A stretch of 64,000 nucleotides of DNA from Lates calcarifer. Lineage: Eukaryota; Chordata; Actinopteri; Centropomidae. Location of the stretch: contig NC_066855.1 in NCBI RefSeq assembly GCF_001640805.2, positions 17,760,639-17,824,638 on the forward strand, written 5' to 3'. Below the pieces are notes generated by a model. It had not been told where the DNA came from. It worked only from the letters and a program-made list of their open reading frames with translations, and searched no databases. Position numbers and translations under genes: made by a program. Shown here piece after piece: positions 24,191-35,819 of this stretch; the stretch's first letter is position 1; the number at the start of each line of letters is the position of its first letter.

Positions 24191-25888
24191 ACTTGGCAAG
24201 GCTTTTAACACGTTGCCATGACATTATTGAAGAGTGCAAGTTTCATTCAGCTCGGTTGCACCCTCCTACACCGTCATGTGCTGGTGCTAATGAATGTCTC
24301 AGTGTCAGTACACACACACACACACACATCCATGACAACAAAACACAGTAGCTATGAATCTTCCTGCCAGAACTCCTTGTTACTTTCTGTTGCACCTTTT
24401 GCTTCCAGCCTGGCTGAGGCCTTACTTCAACTTTATCCTATAGTTTTTATTGTTTTCATGAACCAATCAGGATTTCCAATTTTCCTATAGTTTGTAGATT
24501 ACATATATTTACACACTGACCTAATTTCAGTCTTGTCCTGATCATAACTACTGAGAATGTAACAAACAGAGTTACAGTGTGTCATTCAGTCAATCAGTCT
24601 TACTCTCTTTGCTTTTCTTGCCAAAGATTTTCAGAGGATGACAGAGGGAGTCTCAGTTTTGTTGGCAGCAGTGATACTGGGTGCTGCTCAACTTGCTAAC
24701 TTTTCAGGATGTTCATGCTAGTGTTAGCATGCGTACATGTAAAAGCTTAATTTGTACTTGACCAAAGGGATTATTGGCACCCCTGCCACACATACCCAGC
24801 TTTTTGATTCATGATTAAGCATTAGATCTGTCTATAGCTCTACAGTAACTTTAGATTGATGCGTCACACAGAATCAGACCTTGTTTTAATTACATTCTGT
24901 AGAGTTACCATGCTTACAGTCTTTCAGTATCTTTACTTATTACCTAATTGTAGTGAGTCTAACTCTGGGTCATGTTCATGTAGAAAGAAGCTCACAGCAA
25001 AAGCAACCACAGTTATGAAGAAAAAGGACATTCTCTGGGTTCTGTTTTGCTGGAAGTTAAGCCAGCAAAATGTGCAACAAGTGAAGTTTGAAAAATAAAA
25101 TACCTGCACTACTTCCAGTGATAACCTCCAGCACTTCCCTTCTCAGGAAAGTATCAGGTCACAGCACTTAAAGAATCTAGCCTAACCTAAAGGTGATAGC
25201 ATAAATGCTAACCTGCATCCTTCAAAATAAAAGTCACTTTGCTCAGAATTCCTCCAGGATGTACAGCGCCCTGTACATAATACAGCGCAACAGCACCACA
25301 CTACTGCATAATTAATGAGTAGCTGCTGTATTCACTTTGTCTAGAGATGACTTTGTGCAATGTGCATCAAGGAAAAGTAGCAGATTAGCGAGTCTGTCCT
25401 CAGCTGGCTCTATGTTATCTTCACTTTCATCAACCTCTCTAGTCTAACTAAACTGAAAGAGAAAAGTGACCGATCACACATCTCCATGTGGTATCTCAGC
25501 TGCAGCCCTTGAAAGTTGAATTGTTTGTGGAGACATGTGTCAGGCAGCTACATGTATAAGGAAACTGTCCTATAAAAACAAGCCCACAGGTCATCTGTGC
25601 AGATTAACCAACCTTGACAGTTTGTAATTCATTCTGATGAACTTAGTCTTAAATGTCCTGAAGTGGCCACCACAGAGAGGCTAACCCTCATGGCCCACCA
25701 GTGCAGCAGGAACGTGTTATTTTCATAGCCAGAACAAACGATCACAGACTCACAGGAACGGCATTTTGGACTTGTATCCTTGTTTCTGTCTCTGTCAGTG
25801 TCTCTGCATGAATTGCAGTCAGCCATCAGTTGACTGTGTGAGTCATTATCGAGTGAGTGTAAATCCAAGCAGGGAAATTAACACCAGC

Positions 25889-25896
<8 letters not shown>

Positions 25897-25929
<33 letters not shown>
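25897..25929 (+). repeat. (CA)n microsatellite
   Basis: About 16 CA units, followed by looser 'cacactcacac' repeats to about 25945. Confidence 0.95.
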
Positions 25930-25935
<6 letters not shown>

Positions 25936-26029
25936 ACTCACACTCTTAACATTCACACCTGAAGCTGCCATGTTGCTGTGAGTGTGTGTGTGCAACAGTT
26001 TTAATGTGTCATTGATGATTTCAGACTCT

Positions 26030-26420
26030 GCCTTTTCTCTTCCCTTTATCCCTCTCTTTCTTTCTCCGTCCTTCCTTCCTTCTTCCTTATTTTCTTTTCC
26101 TCCACTCTCACCTCACCACTCCTCATTTTCTCCTCTCTTTTCCTCCCTCCCAGCCCCTTTTCCTCTCCTTCTTCTCCCTGTTTTCCTTCCTCCCTCTCCT
26201 GTCTTCTCCTCTCTTAATTTCTTCTGTCTCTTACATTCCTCCTGTCTCACTACCTTTGACCTCATTTCCCCTTCCTCTCTTACTTTATTACTCTCCGTTT
26301 TGGTATCCTGTTAAATCTCCCCTACTTGTTCTCTTGTCTTTTGCTCCCCTGTCTTTTTCTCCTCCCTTTCTCAATCCTTCCCCCTGTCCTAACTTCCTTT
26401 ATCCCCCGCTCCCTGCTTTC
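26030..26420 (+). repeat. Long polypyrimidine tract
   Basis: Close to 390 bases in which the + strand is overwhelmingly C and T (for example 'ccttccttccttcttcctt' and 'ctcctctcttttcctccctc'), followed at 26437-26467 by a purine GA tract. The Phe/Leu/Ser/Pro-rich open frame over it (25982-26314) is a composition artefact. No splice acceptor plus coding sequence follows it. Confidence 0.9.
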
Positions 26421-27227
26421 TGATGTCTGAGACAGATAGAGAGAGAGAGAGGCAGAGAGAGAGAGAGTATAAATCACAATCACTGGAGGAGTGAAGTTTA
26501 GATTGGGAGGCTGGACAAAGCTCTTGGTTCCAGGGGGAGACAGATTGACTGACAGGATCCTATCAGGCTGCTGAGCAGTGATGGGTGACGCCTACACACA
26601 CACACACAGTTCAGATCCATTTCTGTGTGTGTGTGTGTGTGTTTTACATGGCCTAGGGGCAGAAACCTTCCAACAGCAAATTGAAAATGACCTCAATAAA
26701 CACAAACACCCCCACCCCTCCTTCACACACACACACACTCACACACACACACAAACACACTACACGTTCACTGAGTCTTGTTCATTCACCCAGTTAAAGG
26801 AACAGTCCATGTTTTTTACGACCTGCTGAGTCATATCGACGCAGCTCTGTCCATCGTTCCTGTTGGCTGAGTTGCAAGGCACGAACATATATCTCAACAT
26901 ATTGAGTTTATAGCTGTGTTATGAAGACTGAGTCACCATCTGACGCCTTACTGATAAAAAGGGACACTGAGCACAGATTTCCACTCTCAGAAATCACAAG
27001 CAGGACCCTCTCAGGCGTCAGCACTGTGGACTGTGTAATATCCCAGGTCCTCACTGTCATCACATCGAGGCTTAAAGTTATAACACTTTAGATGTTTATG
27101 AAGTCTTACTCAGTGTTTGGTACTATATGGTCTGTGTTTCTCAGTAGCTATTCATTGTATTCTGTATTAGTTTTCATTTTGAGTAGCACAGACCATCATT
27201 TCTTTGCAGAGTTCAAACTGCCTCATC

Positions 27228-28285
27228 CTGTCATTCAATGGTTTTTCTTTATTTTTCATAAAGTTTTACATTGTAGATTAATACTGAAGTCATCAAAACT
27301 ATGAAGGAACACATATGGAATTATGAAGTAAACAAAAAAGTGCTAAACAAACCAGAATATGTTTTATCAATTTATCAATTATTAGTTATTGTCATATGCA
27401 CAGTAAAAGATAATCACTGGACAATGAAATTCTTACTTTGCATGTGCTGTGTTACAGAGGTGCTAATACACTAAAGTGCTAAAATACTAAAAACAGAACA
27501 TATGCAACATATATATATAAGTGCAAATGAGAAATAGCAGCAGTAAGCCATCCAGGGCTCAGTCAGTTTAGTGTAGAGAGTGTAGAGAGAGGTTGCTTGT
27601 GGAAAGAGACTGTTCATAAGTCTCTGTGATTTCACACTCCTGTAATGTTTTCCTGATGGTAGAAGTGTGAGGATTGTGTGTTGTGGATGTGTGCTGTCTC
27701 TGATGATGTTGTGGGCTCTCCTGATGACTCTGGTCTGGTAAATGTCCTGTGGTGAGGGGAAAGCGGACCTAGAGATGGACTGTACAGTCGTGTTCACACT
27801 TCCTGTCCTTAACAGAGCAGTTCCCATACCACACTCTGATGGGACTGGTCAGGATGCTCTCAGTTGTACTCCTGTAGAAGTTGCTGAGGATCCTGGCTGA
27901 TGTACCAAATTTCCACAGCTCCTCGGAAAGTACAATCTCTGCTGTGACTTCTTAATGATGTGCTGTGTGTTGGGTGACCAGATGAGATCCTCACAGATGT
28001 GAACACCAATCTTATCACCATATTTTAGATTCCTCAGTAGCCAGTAGCCACCTTTTACTTTGGTGACAGCTTTGTACACTCTTGGCATTCTCTCAGTCAG
28101 ATTGATGAGGCACTGTCACCTGGAATGGTTTTCAGTTAACAGGTGTGCCGCTTGTTTACTACATAATTCTATATGTGTTCCTTCATAGTTTTGATGTTTT
28201 CAATATTAATCTACAATGTAGAAAATAATTAAAATAAGGAAAAACCATTGAATGAGAAGGTCTGTCTAACTGGACTGGTACTGTA
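27228..28285. mobile_element. Tc1-like element remnant, interrupted by a LINE
   Basis: Two arms in inverted orientation share 'acattgtagattaatactg' (left, 27269-27287) and 'aatattaatctacaatgtag' (right, 28201-28220), plus 'aaaactatgaaggaacacat' and its complement. The right end finishes 'actggtactgta' at a TA, as expected for Tc1/mariner integration; the left tip has decayed. Between the arms the Tc1-like sequence is broken by a LINE insertion (27368-28018) and resumes with 'attttagattcctcag'. No transposase frame remains. The internal sequence matches the minus-strand relic at 53740-54471, so both belong to one family. Confidence 0.8.
27368..28018 (-). mobile_element. 5'-truncated LINE inserted in the Tc1-like element
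   Basis: Minus-strand translations give 'GVHICEDLIWSPNTQHIIKK', 'SQQRLYFPRSCG', then, after frame breaks, 'DIYQTRVIRRAHNIIRDSTH' and 'LTLLPSGKHYRSVKS'. This order (a G-V-x-I-x-E-D-L-x-W segment, K-x-x-Q-R-L-Y-F, R-R-A-x-x-I-I-x-D-x-T-H-P, L-L-P-S-G-x-x-Y-R-S) is the region C-terminal to the reverse transcriptase in fish L2-type LINEs. The 3' end, at the left edge, has 'aatttcattgtccagtgatt' and 'gacaataa' words on the minus strand, typical of the tails of such elements. The polymerase core is absent, as expected for 5' truncation at insertion. It must be younger than its Tc1-like host. Confidence 0.8.
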
Positions 28286-29774
28286 CCTTGGCAGGTAATC
28301 ACAGGGAATGATGCATGCATGTAACCCAGTGTACTGTTAGTAATCTTACCTGAGGATGATATCAGCCTCACTGTTTACTGTATACACTAACTACATGAAT
28401 TATGGATGAATTATGAGTAACAGCAAGAACAACATCTGGTGAAGTCTGTGGCTGTAGAAAGTGCACTTGGACACTCATCAGCTCTCTGGACTTCACTGCT
28501 ACATTTCATTTGGATACAGTCAAGAGGTGGTGACGTGACCCATTGCATTATTTGATGGCATTATTCCTATGTCTTTAAGATACATTTTGTGGAAGTGTGA
28601 CTCATAAATAGCGACTGATCAGGTTGATTCTTCAAGAGTCAAAGCAACACTGAGGACTGAGATATTTAAGTAAAAATGGTGGAAGGTTTTCATTATAATG
28701 TGAGCTGGGCCTCATTATTGGGTGACACCACTGATTGGATTCCCTATCACACTGTTGTTATTTCAACCTGCTGATGAAGGCCATGTTTTCTGAGTTTGTA
28801 AATCAGAAAGAAAGACCAAGACCAACTCAGCCTTTGGAGGTTGAGTTGTTGTTAGGCCATGGGTCATTGTAAATTGCTTGCGTGGTTGTATTTTAGCTCT
28901 GATTATACATTTTTATTGTTGTCAGGTCTTGAGCTGAATGAAGACTGATGGAGTGGTTATGTGAAATCCACAAGTCCAGTAATTAAGTACAGAGAGGTTT
29001 AAAATTGTGTGTGTGTGACAAAGAGAAATGTTGTTCCAACTGCCTTAGACCTTCATCTACAGAATCTTTGGTAGCAGGATGTAGAGCCAGAACTACAGTG
29101 CTATGCTTTGAATGTTGTTCCTGAATGAATCAGGAAACAAAACTGCATGCTGACAGATAAATTAGGGAGGTGTTTCAAACATTAATGAAAACAGTAATTT
29201 TCACTAAGTATATGATTTTACCTCTTTTCTTCGTACATTGTTGCATTTATTTTTTCAGCGAACTCATGAATCACACTTTTTCCTTCTGAGGAGCCTCACA
29301 TACCTTTCATTATTATGATTACAGCTTTTATCCCCTAACTCTTTTCCCTCTGAGACATTTTGCTTTGCATCATGAAAAACATTTTCTTCTTAATTGACTT
29401 GCCTTCTAAAACAACTGAATGGTTAAACAGGGAGAAGCTTCTCCTCTGTCCCTGAATCACCCTCAACTTTAGTTTTGACCTTTACAATCACAACGAGATG
29501 GTAAGTTGAATTTTTGAGGAGAGCCAGCACAGTTCTGTATATTTCCAAGAAACACAGAGAGATAAATCTCTCCTGAACATGACTTGGAAGTAAATGGCAA
29601 CCCATCTGTTTGGCTTGTAAACTCTTTGGATAAGAAAGCCGTTAAAGACAAGGTTGCCAGTCCCACGCGGCTTCATCGCAGTTTTCCGGCGTGTTTCTTA
29701 ATCATTGTTAATCACTCAGATTTGTCTCCCATCAACTTAGTCCTTGTGGGCCGCTAGAAGGACGGCATCGCTAA

Positions 29775-30020
29775 TGAAGCGAGGGAGAGGGAGGAGGAGA
29801 AGAGAGGACAAGAGAGGAAACAAGAGAACAAAAGAAAAACGAAAGCCTCTCAGCCTCGACAGGAGAGAAAGAAACCATGAAACACGAGAGGTAAAAAGAA
29901 AAACATGACACTGTGTTCAACTTCAACAGAGCGAAAAGGGAGAAAATGAGATGAGAAAAGACACGACAAATAAGAGTTTGATCTGAACCTCGACAAGAAG
30001 GAGGAGGAGGAGGATAATTT
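29775..30020 (+). repeat. Purine-rich tract
   Basis: About 245 bases dominated by A and G on the + strand ('gagggagagggaggaggaga', 'aagaaggaggaggaggagga'), with few pyrimidines. It is the mirror of the pyrimidine tract at 26030-26420. Low-complexity sequence; the minus-strand Ser/Leu/Phe-rich frames over it are artefacts. Confidence 0.7.
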
Positions 30021-33000
30021 ATAAAACCCACAGGAGGAAACTGTCATAAAGAATCAGAACTGCTGTCTGTCTCAGCAGAGGGAAAGAGAAAAATATTGAT
30101 GTTAAAGGTCGAGGTTTGCAGGTATTTCACATTTAGAAAGTCATATTTAAGCACATTTGAAGGATCTGTTTCAGACTTCCCATCAGTTACTCCAAGCAGC
30201 CAACACTTCCTGCTCTGTCTGCTGAGCATGGATTGAAAGTGAGAGCTGATGTCATTCCTTTTGGTTGAAGAGCTGCAGTACCAAACATTTCTAAATGCTG
30301 CTGTTTCTTTAGAGACATGTCACTTTTTAAGATAAGCCACATGTGTGTGGACATTTCGACATTACCATTCAACTAGGCCATAAATGTTTTTCCACTCTGT
30401 TCATATGGCTGCATCAGTGTGTCATTTTGTCACGTGACAGAAGAAAACTGACCGACCGTGTAGCTCAGACAGAGGACAGGCAAACTCCCTTTGTGGGTGT
30501 CTTAGCTACCATATCTATAAATAAAGGCTCTAGATGACATGAACTCACAGTCAGACATCAGTCATAAATACAAAAAAAGCCTCAGCTGCCAGGGGGCCCC
30601 TGCAGACCACATTTATGTCTACCAGTGTCAAAATCAAACCTACACCCTTGCTACTACTTGTTCTTTTCTGAGTAGTTTCCTTTCCTGTATCTTTACTTTT
30701 TGTGCCATAGAGGAGCCAACATTGCCTGCAGGTGTGGGCAAAGTTTCATCGTAAGAGAGGAGAAAACAGGACGAGAAGGTAGAGAGTGAGATGTTGCAAA
30801 AGAAAAGCCAGTTGTCATCCTCCTCATGGGATCATAATTGATCTCACCCACAGCACCTCTCTGCTGTAATTGGAGCACTTAGTGTAAATGCTCTGGCTGC
30901 TGTCTAATTGCCTGGAAGGAGGCAGAGGTGGAGAATACTTGACAAGCATTAGTGCTGATTGGAGCTCAGCACAGGAAACGTCGCCTTTGTCTGGTCGGGT
31001 CACTGCCTTCATACAAACTCAGATTACAGAGCAGAAGGTGACCTTAGTCCGACAAGACACACTTGGTGTGTAATTTGACATTGTTCATCTGGGTTTTTAT
31101 TTTAAAACATCACAGTTTAAAAGACAGAGAGGTGACTTACAGAGACACACATGGAGAGTAAATGACCAAGAATCATCAAAAAGTCTACGGGTCATTTGTA
31201 GAAGGACGGCTGCACTTTTTGTGTGTGTATGTGTTGGATTTGAAATGAAATGGTGATTTTTTTTTCCAGCTTAGTACACACTGTAACGTAGCTGCAAGAC
31301 ATGATGTGTGTTTGAGGAAGGTAAAAAACCAGAGCTTTGAAAAAAGCTCTCTCCGCCTGCATTTATGACTAAAGAAGTCATAAAGTGAAAATGCCCTCAT
31401 CACATCTTATAAGTTGTTGTTGTTATTGTTGAGCCAGTACCAAGTTAAAACCTATTCAGTTATTACCATTTGTTTTTATGGCAATGATATTAGAGCACAC
31501 TTAGCGTAAAGTAGGTCTGAACCGATTTAAATGTGTTTAAATATGTCTGTATTAAAAGGAGGATTTATAAGAGACAGATTGAAGGAAAAATCTAAATCAA
31601 AGTAGCGGCAGACATTCATAGTGCTCAGCCTGATGAGTAGACGTAGGGTCAGGGTGTGAAACTGGTGGAGCACTCCTTTAAGTCCCTAAGCATGAGGCAA
31701 TTTTTTGGAACTAATGAAAAAGTAAAAAATAAATAAACAGACTGAAATAGAGTCATGAATTTTTCCACAACTGTAAGGTCTAAATGAATAACCTTGGGCT
31801 CTGTGGATAAAGGGCATCACAATTCCCCTGATCCCCATCAGCAGGCCGGAGTGAGAACTGAAACACTCTGAGTTAAAAAAGTAAAAAATGTTACTTTTGC
31901 CCAAACTTCTAAATTAAAGTGAATAAAGCCCTTATAACATTGAGTTAGCCAACAGTGATTTTACTGAATCTGTTTTACTGATTCTAAACTGCAGCTTTAC
32001 CAAATTTTATGCAGAAGAAGTGAAACTCAACAACGCTACATCCATTTACAACAGTAGCACTTGGCAGCCCGAGTGTGACAAAGAGCTTTTATGCCTATTG
32101 ACAGGTAATCTAACTGTGAAGTCTCTTGATTTCCATTACTAATGGCTCTCTGCACACAATACACTAATCAACTTTTATCTCCAAATGGAGTAGTTTTTAT
32201 TGTTCAGCAGCCACAGAAACAGGCATTTTGTCCAATTCTTAACCCACAGATCAGTCTATTCTCAGTAGTGGGTGAATAGGAAAGTTTACAGGGCTGGAAT
32301 ACAGTAGAGAAATGATTACAATCATATTAACCATATAAACATCTGTTTTTAATGAACAAAAAAATTGTGTGGCTATAGAACAAGAAGTGCATCATAGTTT
32401 TCCTTTGATGGCTTCCTGGATGAGTTGTAAAATGTCCAGACACAGATGAGTGTCAGATCTGCTTCTCTTCACAGCTTGAACAAATACTGAAATTCAGTAG
32501 CATGTTGGTGTGTTTTGACAGCTGGTGTACTTGGAGCAAACAAATGGACCATTCTGATAAAAATGTTCAGATCAGCTGATTGTCAACCCAGTGGATTGAC
32601 TAGGAACATCCAATCAGAAGTGTTCTGGAAAATGACATAGGCAGTTGGGAGGGGAAGTGGATATATAAAAGGAAAACTAAAAACAACAACAGCAGAAACA
32701 AAGCTGATGGCAGTTGCATTGCACTCCCTTATAGACATGTTGTGCTTCTATTCAGAATCATCATGTCTACTTTTTGTTCTGCCAAAAGAGCTGCAGAGAC
32801 AACAACCTGGACGCCTGGTGTTCACGGCTGGTGGCCGTTGTAAGGGCATTCGTTTGACAATCTTCCCCTTGGCAGCAATATGAGATGGATGAGGGATGGA
32901 TAGGAGATGGACTGACGTGTCGTTTGTCACAGAGGGAGAGGTGGCAGTGGGTGCGGAGGGCTGCTGTCATTTGTTTGGCTGGCAGACAGCATGGCTGATA

Positions 33001-34717
33001 AAGCAGCAGTCTGACAGGGCTAATCTGATATCGGCCCGGAGAGCCGAGGAAAGACAACGCGGCGCCCGGGGCGAGTGACGTACAGGAGGAATATCAAATC
33101 ATCTTTCAGCACGTGAACTGTAAACATGAGTCTGTGGAGCGACGAGGGCTGAGTCCTAAAACCAGCAGAGGGGCTGGACACCAGAGGGACTGTGGGAACT
33201 GGGCCAGGGATGACGTGGCAGTGTATGAATGGCAAGGTCATGATGGGCTGCAACAAGAAGTCACACAGACACACAACAAGTCATGTATCAGTGCCATTGC
33301 TCTCAGCATGGAAACAACGTCACTGATCATTTGTTCAAACAGCTTCAAGGTTCATGTTGAAGATCTGTATATAACTGGGTGTTAGAAATCACTTATAGAC
33401 TCCTTATACACACACACACATCGACTGTTAGTATCAGTGTCACTTTTTGCTGCAGGTTTGCGTTAGCACCTTCTGAGGGGTTAAATTGAACACCTATGAG
33501 AGTCAATTTGTGCCGTCCTGGGGTGTCAAGAGCTTCGACATCCAGCAACTGAGACTCGACTGCACAACATTGTTTACAGTCATAATTTACATGTTGACTC
33601 GCAGACTTTTGATTTAATCTTCATTTTCAGCTACGTTTCACTGCAGACTGTACAGAAAGAATGACAAATACAAGACGAAAAAACATCACAACAGGTTGGG
33701 CCAAATGTGATTCTTGCTTAAGGAAGTCAATTCCAGAAATACTAGATAACACTGAGAAAACACTTGCAGCTGTGCACACACAGGAAAGCAGTGTGATATG
33801 TGTCTATACAGGCAAGAGAGAGATTTGGGCAAATTTTGAATACAGATGTAGGGGCTAGCTGGTTAGCATGCTAACATCAGTAGAAAAAAGTGATAGAAAT
33901 AGACACAAAACAAGAGTTAACATTGCCATTGCTTTCCACCATTCTTGGTGAGTAAAAGGAGTAAAGTTTGACATGGAATTTGCAGACAGCTAAGCAGCTG
34001 TCAATGCTAATGTTAGCATAGCAAAAACATACTTATAGTACTTAGTTATTGAGAATTAGTTCACGTATTAAGTAGATATAAACAGAACAGGTAGCAGAGA
34101 GAGAGGGAACATCAGTAGAAAAGAAGAAATGAATTCAGGTTCATTTAAATAAAGTTAACTACGATAACAGTGTAAATCTAATTGTCCTGCTCATTTAATT
34201 TTGAATTACATCGTATCCTAAATGTGTCCTTACCACTTTCATTCGGAGGCACTCACAGATAGATGACAGAGACACATGCACGACTTGTCCTGTAAAATGG
34301 TCTGACTGCTTTTTGCCTCCATGTGTCTGCCTGCCTGGACTAGCCTCTACTTTCTTTTTATTTCCAGCCCTCTGTTACACACTGTACCTCCACTCCTCTA
34401 GAAAACTTTAAAGTAATACAAAGAAATATACAGTATACTGTGGCAGCAGGAGAATTCATTCATGAAAATAACATCGGTTGAGGAAGAAGCAGTGCTGAAC
34501 GCAACAGTATTTGAAGTGAGTTATAGAGGAGGTGCTGCGTGGTTGTGTTTTAATTATGTAACCCATACTGAGAGTTGTCAGAACACCAGTTGATGGAGAG
34601 ATGCTGTGATTCGCATTTCTGGGCTTTCTCTTAGAACTTGGGCTGAATTTGGACAGAGAGCTGCTGAGAGAGAGATTGTTTCTTTCTGCTGCAGACTGCA
34701 TGATCTGCAGTCCAAAA

Positions 34718-34762
34718 CACACACACACCACACACACACACACACCACACACACACACACAC
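34718..34762 (+). repeat. Interrupted (CA)n microsatellite
   Basis: Three blocks of CA separated by 'cc' interruptions (cacaccacac). Confidence 0.95.
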
Positions 34763-35007
34763 AGTTTCGATATAACAAGACCCTCTGGAAAAATGTTCTC
34801 ATCTCTTGCTCTCTCTCTCAGTGTTTTCCTCTCTGTTGTTTTCTTCATATTTTTCAGGCAGAGAGCTTCACTCATCCATCTCTGTCTCACTCCTCACATC
34901 CTGCTTTTACCCCCTCTCTCTCTCTTTCCCTTGCCATACTGTTTTTAGCCTCGCCCGCCCGCTCTGTGCCTCACACTGTTATTCTCACTTGCTTGCTCAC
35001 TCCTCTC

Positions 35008-35009
<2 letters not shown>

Positions 35010-35053
<44 letters not shown>
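35010..35053 (+). repeat. Compound microsatellite (CT)n(CA)n
   Basis: About ten CT units run directly into about twelve CA units, the complement-like counterpart of the GT/GA compounds elsewhere in the window. It ends a 250-base pyrimidine-rich stretch that begins near 34796. Confidence 0.95.
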
Positions 35054-35564
35054 TTTCCTTCCACACTCTGTTCTCTTTGTCATAATCCATCTATCTTGTT
35101 ACTCAAGAGTGCACACATACATTCATACAGTACTGTGTTTTTTTTTTCCATCCAAAAGCAGAGAAAAGCTGGATGATGCTGTCAGGCTGCAAAGCTGAGC
35201 ACACACAGATGATCATGTGCACAAGCGAACACATGGAATATCACACAAACATCCAGATGCTGACTCTGATGAATTTAAATTGTAACTATTTGATTCTGTT
35301 ACACCACCATGAGCTTAGCTTTCCTCATTAACAGGATGTCTGTTAGATCAGGTACCAGCTACACCTTTAACCTGAACCAAACATGGGCAGTTTGTTTATT
35401 AAAATTACTGTATTGACCCAAATAGGACTAAACATTGATTGTATTCACAGCAGCAGGTGTTCTCTTAGCAGGCCATGTATTAGGACGGTGTTGCATTGTG
35501 AGTTGTCTGTAGCCTTAATCTAGTCAGAGTTACTAGGCCTTACAAGTGTTTATTACTAATTTGT

Positions 35565-35810
35565 TTGTTTATTTGTCAGCAGCATTATGGAGAAGGCACT
35601 GAACTGATTTGCTCCAAACTTGTTGTAGGGATGGGGCACAGGCCAGGGAAGAGCCAATTACATTTTGGTGAAGATCCAATTAAAGATCCAATAATTTGTC
35701 ATCACTCTCCTTAGTATTGTGAGGGCATTTTCGTCAGTTTCTCTGGAAATTATGTTTGCAGACATGTAGGATTGTTTGGCCTTGGCAGAGGTATGAGCTC
35801 AACTAAGTGT
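35565..35810 (+). repeat. Dispersed fish repeat ('gatttgctccaaacttgt')
   Basis: The order of words here ('actgaactgatttgctccaa', 'gggatggggcacaggccagg', 'ccaattacattttggtgaag', 'gatccaattaaa', 'ggccttggcagaggtatgag') matches a repeat I know as widespread in teleost introns and intergenic DNA. It has no coding content and its class is not clear to me. Edges are approximate. Confidence 0.6.
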
Positions 35811-35819
35811 TATTCTCAT

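Larger units (their letters stand above)
23510..27220. other. Non-coding stretch, probably intron
   Basis: No exon was seen. Apart from the listed microsatellites it contains a CA tract at 24308-24328, a CA tract at 25897-25929, a GA-rich patch at 26437-26467, CA/GT tracts facing each other at 26592-26643 and a CA-rich stretch at 26725-26760. Confidence 0.5.
28286..35560. other. Non-coding stretch, probably intron
   Basis: No exon was seen. About 29640-29775 is low in repeats and looks constrained; about 29775-30020 is strongly purine-rich on the + strand. About 32740-33085 is unusually GC-rich for this window. The 'gttagc'/'gctaac' words near 33860-33880 and 34010-34020 are a common low-level motif of fish non-coding DNA. 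A CA tract lies at 34718-34762 and a CT-then-CA tract at 35010-35053. Confidence 0.5.

Noticed and set aside
25982..26314. 110-residue Phe/Leu/Ser/Pro-rich frame
   Set aside because: Pure consequence of the polypyrimidine tract; no initiation context or splice sites.
32655..32672. TATA-box-like word 'ggatatataaaagg'
   Set aside because: Isolated AT-rich match; no supporting initiator, CpG island at the right spacing or downstream coding exon.
33850..34025. Clustered 'gctaac'/'gttagc' palindromes
   Set aside because: Common low-level motif in fish non-coding DNA (also near 24700); no larger inverted or tandem structure.
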